From: Nitrospirota bacterium
GTDB lineage: Bacteria > Nitrospirota_A > Leptospirillia > Leptospirillales > Leptospirillaceae
DNA: 5,017 bases
Direction of reading: 5' to 3'
Assembly (NCBI GenBank): GCA_021844275.1
Contig: JAKBTR010000058.1
Location: 1 to 5,017 of the forward strand
Part shown: in pieces, positions 1 to 3,889 of the stretch
Numbering within the stretch: the stretch's first letter is position 1
Layout: every line of letters starts with the position of its first letter
The notes under the pieces: generated by a model
Database searches by the model: none
Told to the model about the DNA's origin: nothing
The model's input: the letters and a program-made list of their open reading frames with translations, nothing else
Program-made: the position numbers and the translations under genes

Positions 1-2
1 CT

Positions 3-89
3 TCCTATACGGAAGTCTGCACCTTCTGTCGCATTCGCCTCAAGGTCGCCCGGTCCGAACAGGACCAGGACGTCACCACCCGCTCCTGA
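3..89 (+). CDS. C-terminal end of an unidentified protein (partial, truncated by window start)
   Basis: The frame beginning at position 3 is open from the window edge to a TGA at 87-89 and encodes about 28 residues, including a CTFCR (CxxC) segment followed by a basic/polar helix-like tail. I do not recognise the family. One CxxC near a C-terminus is compatible with the second half of a zinc ribbon (for example DksA/TraR-type), but the first half would lie outside the window. The stop is 41 bases upstream of the nuclease start, on the same strand with no terminator between, so the two may be co-transcribed. A minus-strand frame also crosses this stretch, so the coding call rests mainly on open frame, position and the CxxC motif. 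Confidence 0.4.
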   Translation, partial: SYTEVCTFCRIRLKVARSEQDQDVTTRS

Positions 90-130
90 AAGGGGCAATT
101 TCTCCCTGCATCGTTAAAGAGGTCCTGCCG

Positions 131-1096
131 ATGGCCGAACTCGTCAACCGTTTTTCCTATTCCCTGTCCCAGGGGAGCCAGTTCCGGACCTGCGAACGGC
201 AATACTGGTTCTCGCGCTATGGTTCATGGGGCGGTTGGGAAAAAGACGCTTCGACGCTGGCCCGCGAAGCCTATCGTCTGAAGAAGCTGACCAACCGGTA
301 TCTCTGGACCGGGAACCGGGTGCACGAAACGATCCGACAGACCCTTTCCTCCTTGCGTTCAGGGGACAAACCCGAACCGGCTGCCGTCCGCGAACGCCTC
401 CTCGAACAGCTTCGACAGGACTTCCGGGGATCCCGTGACCATCCCCGAAGAACCCCCGGTCCCAAGAACAAAGTGCTGCTTCTCGAACACGAGGATCCCG
501 AAAGCGCCGTCTCGGATACTCAATGGAAAAGCGTTGTGGAAAGAGCCCTGTCGGCCATCGACGGGTTCTTTCGGTCCGAAGCTCTCCGTCTGATCCAGAA
601 ATTCGGCTACGCCTCCCTTCTCCGCAACGACGACGTCCTGGAATCCATGGACTCCGAGGCAGCCGATTTCGTTTTTCCCGTCTACGTGACCATCGATGTG
701 GCTCTCGAAACGCCGGAAGGGATTCTGATTCTGGACTGGAAAACCGGAAAACCGGACGTATCCGGAAATCATGAAGAACAACTGGGCATATACGCGTTGT
801 TTTCGAAGAGCAAATGGGCGATCGAACCCGAAAGGATCCGGTTTGCCCCGGTCTATCTCTCCTACACTCCGGAGCGCCTCGATCTTTCACCGGTCACGGA
901 AGAGATGCTCGATCTCGCGACGAAGAACATCCAGTCGAATGCCGCAACAATTCTGGCAAAGATTGACGACCCCGAACGGGGAGTCGCCCGAATGGAAAAC
1001 TTCCGGACCACCGACGATCCGGTCGAATGCCGACGCTGCGTCTACAGGAGCCTCTGTCCGGACGGACCCCTCGGCCCTCCGACACACCAGTCCTGA
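131..1096 (+). CDS. RecB/Cas4-like PD-(D/E)XK nuclease with probable Fe-S cluster
   Basis: The 321-residue product matches the PD-(D/E)XK exonuclease superfamily (PDDEXK_1 / RecB-AddB-Cas4 type), which cleaves DNA during recombination and repair. Motifs are in the expected order. An N-terminal YSLSQ...FRTCERQY segment carries Cys21. WTGNRVHE follows with the conserved His65, then TID with Asp189, then ILDWKTGKPD with Asp202 and Lys204 (the D-x-K catalytic pair), then EEQLGIYAL with Gln217 and Tyr221. Finally there is a Cx2Cx5C cluster at Cys300, Cys303 and Cys309. Cys21 plus the three C-terminal cysteines is the arrangement that binds a 4Fe-4S cluster in AddB, Cas4 and Dna2. No helicase domain is present; the protein is a bare nuclease module. 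The ATG at 131 is preceded by a good ribosome binding site (AAAGAGGT, 116-123). Neither cas1/cas2 nor addA is visible, so a specific role cannot be named. It is probably cytosolic, since no signal peptide is seen. Confidence 0.85.
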   Translation: MAELVNRFSYSLSQGSQFRTCERQYWFSRYGSWGGWEKDASTLAREAYRLKKLTNRYLWTGNRVHETIRQTLSSLRSGDKPEPAAVRERLLEQLRQDFRGSRDHPRRTPGPKNKVLLLEHEDPESAVSDTQWKSVVERALSAIDGFFRSEALRLIQKFGYASLLRNDDVLESMDSEAADFVFPVYVTIDVALETPEGILILDWKTGKPDVSGNHEEQLGIYALFSKSKWAIEPERIRFAPVYLSYTPERLDLSPVTEEMLDLATKNIQSNAATILAKIDDPERGVARMENFRTTDDPVECRRCVYRSLCPDGPLGPPTHQS

Positions 1097-1105
1097 AGAT
1101 GCCCG

Positions 1106-2386
1106 TCAGCCCATCCAGTAAGGCGCCAGTCCCTGCAGCCTTTCCCAGTCGATCATGAAATCCGAATGATTGTGGGTTTTCGTAACGGGGGGAGGTTCCT
1201 TGGGCGACCAGGAAAGATTTTTCATGAAGGGCTTCGTCAGGGGAAACCCGCTCCGATTTTTCAGAATGAGAACAGAGAATTTCTGAACGAGCCTGCTGGC
1301 GACTCCTTCCTGACGCTCCGAAAAAGAATGGTACTTTGTCACGATCCCGATTTCGCCCCCCGACAGCTCCACAACCGTTCCGATCGGATAAACCCCCATG
1401 CCCAAAAACAATTGCGTCGCCCAGCGCGGATCGAGGGAATCCTTGGCCGCATCGACGATCACTTTCAGCGCCCGGGAAGGGGATACTCCTTCCCGATAAG
1501 GGCGGTCGGTGATCAGCGCATCAAACACGTCGATCGTCATAATCGCCCGCGTCACCGCTCCCGTCTGCGCGAAATCACCGCCAGCAGGATACCCTCCGGC
1601 ATCCCGGCGAAAGTGGTGCTGGCCAGCGACACGCGCGACCTCTTCCGGAAGCTGAAAATGTTCCCGGATCAGGCGTTCCCCGACAAGCGGATGCTCCTGG
1701 ATGATGGCCCGTTCTCCAGAAGTCAGCGGCTCTTTCTTGTGCAAGATCTCCAGAGGAATTTTTAACATTCCGATATCGTGGAAGAGGCCGCAGATCCCCC
1801 AGAGGACGGATTCTTCGGCAGAAAGCTTCTGCGTGTTTGCCAGATAGAGGGATAGAAACAGAACGTTGGTGGAATGGACATAAAGATCATCATCCGTCGA
1901 CTGGAGATGCGCCAGGAAAAGCAAGGCGTCCGGAAAATGCCTCCCCAGCTTTTCCAGGTCCTCTATGGCACGGACGAAAGGCCCTGTATCAATGGAAAAG
2001 GAAGAGCCTCCCCCTTTTTCCCGGATATCTTCGAACAAGGCCTTGTAACGCCGGACGAGATATTCGTGGAGTTGCGTCATCAACTCCGTCACCCTGGCGG
2101 GAGACAGGGGAACATCTTCCATGATCTTCCGCACGTCTTCCGAGGGGACGGTTATGTTCGTCGGCGCTTCTTCACCGATCTGCAACCGGGAAAGGTCGCC
2201 TTCGGAACGATTCGGATCGACCATCACCATCCGGATTCCGTGCGACTTCATCCTCTCGATTTCGCCATCCGACCGGATCAGAAAACGATGGGACAGAAAA
2301 GGCGTCTCGAGCCAGTTCTTGTCGATACCGACAACATAGTATCCGATTTTCAGATCATCCACGGAGATGGTCAGATACTTGTTCAA
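1106..2386 (-). CDS. HD-GYP domain protein, probable cyclic-di-GMP phosphodiesterase
   Basis: HD-GYP proteins hydrolyse cyclic di-GMP and so control motility and biofilm lifestyle. Counting from the TTG start (426 residues), residues 1 to about 130 form a DUF3391-type N-terminus (DDLKIGYYVV...WLETPF). The HD-GYP core runs from about 160 to 330, followed by the usual beta-rich tail (YPIGTVVELSGGE...). The predicted metal ligands are present: His171 (HSTNV), His203-Asp204 (HDIG), His232 (QEHP), His257-His258 and Asp286 (TIDVFDAL). GYP is at 265-267 and RPYR at 295-298. Three motif positions deviate: HDIGK reads HDIGM, HHE reads HHF, and DGxGYP reads DAGGYP. An ATG at 2401 is in frame five codons upstream but has no Shine-Dalgarno; the TTG at 2384-2386 has a perfect one. 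No membrane segment or signal peptide is seen, so the protein should be cytosolic. The gene converges on the nuclease gene with 9 bases between stops. Confidence 0.93.
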   Translation of the reverse strand: MNKYLTISVDDLKIGYYVVGIDKNWLETPFLSHRFLIRSDGEIERMKSHGIRMVMVDPNRSEGDLSRLQIGEEAPTNITVPSEDVRKIMEDVPLSPARVTELMTQLHEYLVRRYKALFEDIREKGGGSSFSIDTGPFVRAIEDLEKLGRHFPDALLFLAHLQSTDDDLYVHSTNVLFLSLYLANTQKLSAEESVLWGICGLFHDIGMLKIPLEILHKKEPLTSGERAIIQEHPLVGERLIREHFQLPEEVARVAGQHHFRRDAGGYPAGGDFAQTGAVTRAIMTIDVFDALITDRPYREGVSPSRALKVIVDAAKDSLDPRWATQLFLGMGVYPIGTVVELSGGEIGIVTKYHSFSERQEGVASRLVQKFSVLILKNRSGFPLTKPFMKNLSWSPKEPPPVTKTHNHSDFMIDWERLQGLAPYWMG

Positions 2387-2392
2387 GACGTT

Positions 2393-2399
2393 CTCCTCC
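2393..2399 (-). promoter_or_regulatory. Shine-Dalgarno site that decides the HD-GYP start
   Basis: On the minus strand the sequence reads GGAGGAG, then the 6-base spacer AACGTC, then TTG. This near-perfect ribosome binding site overlaps the alternative ATG at 2399-2401, so using the ATG would place the site inside the coding region. The bases upstream of the ATG are C-rich (CCGCCCCCCGCTG) and offer no ribosome binding site. Confidence 0.75.
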
Positions 2400-2457
2400 A
2401 TCAGCGGGGGGCGGCGGTTGCCGGAGCAGAGGGAGACGAGCAGCCTTCCGGCTCGCG

Positions 2458-2515
2458 CCGGGAATGCGGTTGCAGTCTTCCTTCCCGGACAAACGGCAAC
2501 AAGCCGATCCGGGAA
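2458..2515 (-). promoter_or_regulatory. Stem-loop with a competing third arm in the HD-GYP upstream leader
   Basis: Bases 2482-2489 (TTCCCGGA) pair perfectly with 2508-2515 (TCCGGGAA). Inside this 8-bp stem a second one, CGGC (2494-2497) with GCCG (2503-2506), closes a 5-base loop. A third copy of the arm, CCGGGAA at 2458-2464, can instead pair with TTCCCGG at 2482-2488 across a 17-base loop. The two structures share the middle arm and are mutually exclusive. Neither strand has a T-run directly after the stem, so it is not a standard intrinsic terminator. It lies roughly 70 to 130 bases before the HD-GYP start, directly after the stop of the doubtful frame at 2519-2890. It could be a leader switch, an mRNA-stabilising hairpin or a regulator site; the function is inference. 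Confidence 0.45.
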
Positions 2516-2518
2516 TAC

Positions 2519-2890
2519 TTAAGTAAAAAAGGTTAGCAAAATAAGTACCATTGAATCCATGCCTCGCGGAATGCCTCCTTCGAACCCAAAGCTGCCCCGG
2601 AATCCGCGTTTTTCAGCCATAACTTCGTCGCTTCTCACAGCCTGAGGAGAGAAGGCCCGAGTTCCGTCTCCCCAAAAACCAGAAAAACACACCCGAACAA
2701 AATCACAGATGCCTTTGAAACACCCGTTCTGCTTCCCCCGATCCTGCGACAACTGAAAAATGGAATGACACCGATGACAAAAAAAGTGACACTCTGTCCG
2801 GTGCCATGTCTCCTCCAGGTGAAATATTCGCACACTCGGGTCCAGGGCATGGTCGGAAAATTTCCGGAAGACACTCTGGGCCAGATTCAT
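2519..2890 (-). CDS. Doubtful 123-residue hypothetical protein with a CHRCH motif
   Basis: This is the longest open frame in the roughly 630-base gap between the HD-GYP and lipoprotein genes. It reads away from the AT-rich island, toward the HD-GYP gene. The first half looks protein-like (MNLAQSVFRKFSDHAL...) and contains a Cys/His-rich stretch, ECHFFCHRCHSIF. CHRCH fits the CxxCH haem c pattern, but no signal peptide is present, so a zinc-binding knuckle or chance is equally possible. The second half is low in recognisable character and ends in a short hydrophobic run. No convincing ribosome binding site precedes the ATG at 2888-2890, and codon use is mixed. A strong stem-loop begins four bases after the stop. 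I recognise no family. It could be a real small gene, a decayed gene or spurious. Confidence 0.25.
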   Translation of the reverse strand: MNLAQSVFRKFSDHALDPSVRIFHLEETWHRTECHFFCHRCHSIFQLSQDRGKQNGCFKGICDFVRVCFSGFWGDGTRAFSPQAVRSDEVMAEKRGFRGSFGFEGGIPRGMDSMVLILLTFFT

Positions 2891-3009
2891 GTCATAAACT
2901 GTTTTATATATAAATTAATTTAATCAAAATAAATAATATCAATTGCATTATTTTAAAAATAGAATATCATGTTTTTTTGATTCAGCAAAAAATAATAACT
3001 TATTTTATT
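2891..3009. other. AT-rich intergenic island upstream of the lipoprotein gene
   Basis: Composition drops abruptly to mostly A and T (runs such as TTTTATATATAAATTAATTTAA), in contrast with the GC-rich neighbours on both sides. It separates a doubtful minus-strand frame from the plus-strand lipoprotein gene. Such tracts commonly serve as promoters with UP-like elements, or bind AT-preferring nucleoid proteins. An imperfect palindrome centred on CAATTG (about 2935-2955) lies within it. Confidence 0.6.
2943..2970 (+). promoter_or_regulatory. Candidate promoter for the lipoprotein gene
   Basis: TTGCAT (2943-2948) and TATCAT (2965-2970) are separated by 16 bases. The -10 matches the sigma-70 consensus at five of six positions; the -35 matches only at TTG. 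Transcription would start near 2977 and leave a leader of about 40 bases before the ATG at 3019. The whole surrounding tract is AT-rich, so other pairings are possible. Confidence 0.35.
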
Positions 3010-3018
3010 GGAGGGTTT

Positions 3019-3336
3019 ATGAAAAAAGTAACGACAAGCTTTGCTCTCTTGATCGCCAGCCTTGGATTCCTTGGCGGATGCGTTTCATTGAATTCAAGTT
3101 CTATTTCCGATGTTTCAAACGCGTCCTCCGGCCAAGCCATCAAGGTCACAGTGTCCGGAGATCTCGGCATCCTGCACCTCATCGCGCCGAAAGATCTCAC
3201 TCCAAAAGCGAACCAGGAGCTTCTTTCAAAATGCTCCAGCGGCAAACTGACGGATGTCCAGACCCAGTTAAGCACAAGAGACTTCCTTGGAATCGTACAA
3301 ATTTATAAGGTAAGAGCGTCTGCCATTTGTCAATAA
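3019..3336 (+). CDS. Small predicted lipoprotein of unknown function
   Basis: The 105-residue product starts with a classic lipoprotein signal. A basic MKK N-terminus and a hydrophobic core (about residues 7-18) are followed by the lipobox LGGC, with the lipidated cysteine at position 21. The residue after it is Val, not Asp, so outer-membrane sorting would be expected if the E. coli +2 rule applies. The mature part of about 85 residues begins with a Ser/Asn-rich linker. A compact domain follows with two further cysteines (Cys72 and Cys104), which could form a disulfide in the periplasm. I do not recognise the domain family. The start at 3019 is chosen because GGAGGG (3010-3015) lies just upstream and the signal peptide begins there; an in-frame ATG at 2977 would add 14 residues that disrupt the signal. 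The gene is monocistronic: an AT-rich promoter region lies before it and a strong terminator after it. Confidence 0.82.
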   Translation: MKKVTTSFALLIASLGFLGGCVSLNSSSISDVSNASSGQAIKVTVSGDLGILHLIAPKDLTPKANQELLSKCSSGKLTDVQTQLSTRDFLGIVQIYKVRASAICQ

Positions 3337-3397
3337 GAAACTCTGTCAGGATTTTCGGGTGTTACAGGAATTGAATCACCCGGATCCCTTTATGGCC

Positions 3398-3430
3398 GCC
3401 CCTTCGGAGAGTATCCGAAGGGGCTTTTTT
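3398..3430 (+). terminator. Rho-independent terminator after the lipoprotein gene
   Basis: GCCCCTTCGGA (3398-3408) and TCCGAAGGGGC (3414-3424) form a perfect 11-bp stem with a GAGTA loop, followed directly by six T residues and then ATTTTC. It ends the lipoprotein transcript 62 bases after its stop codon. A weaker inverted repeat, CGGGTG/CACCCG (3356-3361 and 3377-3382), lies between the stop and the terminator. The opposite strand has no T-run after the stem, so termination is one-directional. Confidence 0.93.
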
Positions 3431-3623
3431 ATTTTCTTATTCTCCGCCGCGATCCTGCTTCGATTTCCTGACGGAATACGGCCTCCGTCTTCTTGTCCAC
3501 TTTCCGTGGACACATCATTGAAAGTCCGCTTTGTGGAGGGGTATTCTTGTTCTCCGGCAATACTTCCGGCGGGATCATTGTCCCTTTTGTATCTTGCGGC
3601 GCATCAAAACCGTTTTCCTGCAT
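3429..3623 (-). CDS. Possible small basic hypothetical protein
   Basis: A 64-residue frame starting at the ATG at 3621-3623 encodes a hydrophilic, charged polypeptide. It is rich in Pro/Glu/Lys in the middle and strongly basic at the end (KVDKKTEAVF...SRRRIRK). It lies on the same strand as, and downstream of, the tRNA-His gene. Its stop (3429-3431) abuts the lipoprotein terminator. The amino-acid make-up and codon use look gene-like, but there is no good ribosome binding site before the ATG and no recognised family. The frame stays open upstream through the tRNA gene, which cannot be coding. It may be a genuine small protein or a chance frame. Confidence 0.28.
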   Translation of the reverse strand: MQENGFDAPQDTKGTMIPPEVLPENKNTPPQSGLSMMCPRKVDKKTEAVFRQEIEAGSRRRIRK

Positions 3624-3710
3624 CCGGAATACAAGCAAATGTTTTTTCAGGACGAAGAGGTGAAGGAATGACTTGGTCGGGAAGAATCGGGAATCTTGTG
3701 TCTTGAACAT
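3432..3710. other. Intergenic stretch between the lipoprotein terminator and tRNA-His
   Basis: Apart from the doubtful minus-strand small frame at 3429-3623, I find nothing here. There is no plus-strand gene with a ribosome binding site, no repeat and no clear terminator for the tRNA. A plus-strand frame from 3359 to 3706 runs straight through the lipoprotein terminator and is not credible. Confidence 0.5.
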
Positions 3711-3786
3711 TGGGGTGAGTGAGGGGTTTCGAACCCCCAACCCCTGGAGCCACAGTCCAGTGCTCTGCCCTTGAGCTACACTCACC
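3711..3786 (-). tRNA. tRNA-His (anticodon GTG)
   Basis: The minus strand folds into a full cloverleaf. An 8-bp acceptor stem pairs GGTGAGTG with CACTCACC, including the histidine-specific G-1:C73 pair. Next come TA, the D arm GCTC/GAGC, the anticodon stem CTGGA/TCCAG with loop CTGTGGC (anticodon GTG), the variable region GGGTT, and the T arm GGGG/CCCC with loop TTCGAAA. The 3' CCA is encoded (3713-3711). G-1 and C73 are the main identity elements for histidyl-tRNA synthetase, so the assignment is firm. It stands alone, divergent from the pabB-like gene. No intrinsic terminator is obvious downstream. Confidence 0.97.
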
Positions 3787-3827
3787 ATGCGCAAAGCAGA
3801 AAGTCGTCATTGGAAACAACGAAGACC

Positions 3828-3857
3828 ATTCTAAATCAGTTTTCACCGGCATCGCAA
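3828..3857 (-). promoter_or_regulatory. Candidate promoter for tRNA-His
   Basis: On the minus strand TTGCGA (3857-3852) and TAGAAT (3833-3828) are separated by 18 bases. The -10 matches the sigma-70 consensus at five of six positions and the -35 at four of six. Transcription would start about 35 bases before the mature tRNA 5' end. It lies within the 103-base divergent spacer in front of the pabB-like gene. Confidence 0.4.
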
Positions 3858-3889
3858 GCCGAAGGTTTTCACAATCGGAACATTCTTCC

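Noticed and set aside
144..890. Long minus-strand frame (248 residues) inside the nuclease gene
   Set aside because: Arg/Pro/Ser-rich composition typical of an antisense shadow; it overlaps a gene with intact catalytic motifs.
131..1096. Calling the nuclease cas4
   Set aside because: The motifs fit, but no CRISPR repeats or other cas genes are in the window, and 321 residues exceeds the usual Cas4 length.
1081..1120. Shared bidirectional terminator between the convergent nuclease and HD-GYP genes
   Set aside because: Only 9 bases separate the stops, and no hairpin with T-runs is visible.
2516..2525. Palindrome TACTTAAGTA as an operator
   Set aside because: A single 10-base palindrome beside an A-run with no second copy; too little to support a regulator site.
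1874..2536. Plus-strand frame (220 residues) antisense to the HD-GYP gene
   Set aside because: It is the complement of a gene with clear HD-GYP motifs and has no recognisable domain of its own.
3019..3336. Assignment of the lipoprotein to the TRL-like (tRNA-associated locus) family because of the nearby tRNA
   Set aside because: Only a vague resemblance around the C-terminal segment; the tRNA is on the other strand beyond a terminator, and I could not match the family's core motif.
3359..3706. Plus-strand frame (115 residues) after the lipoprotein gene
   Set aside because: It reads straight through a perfect rho-independent terminator and has no ribosome binding site.
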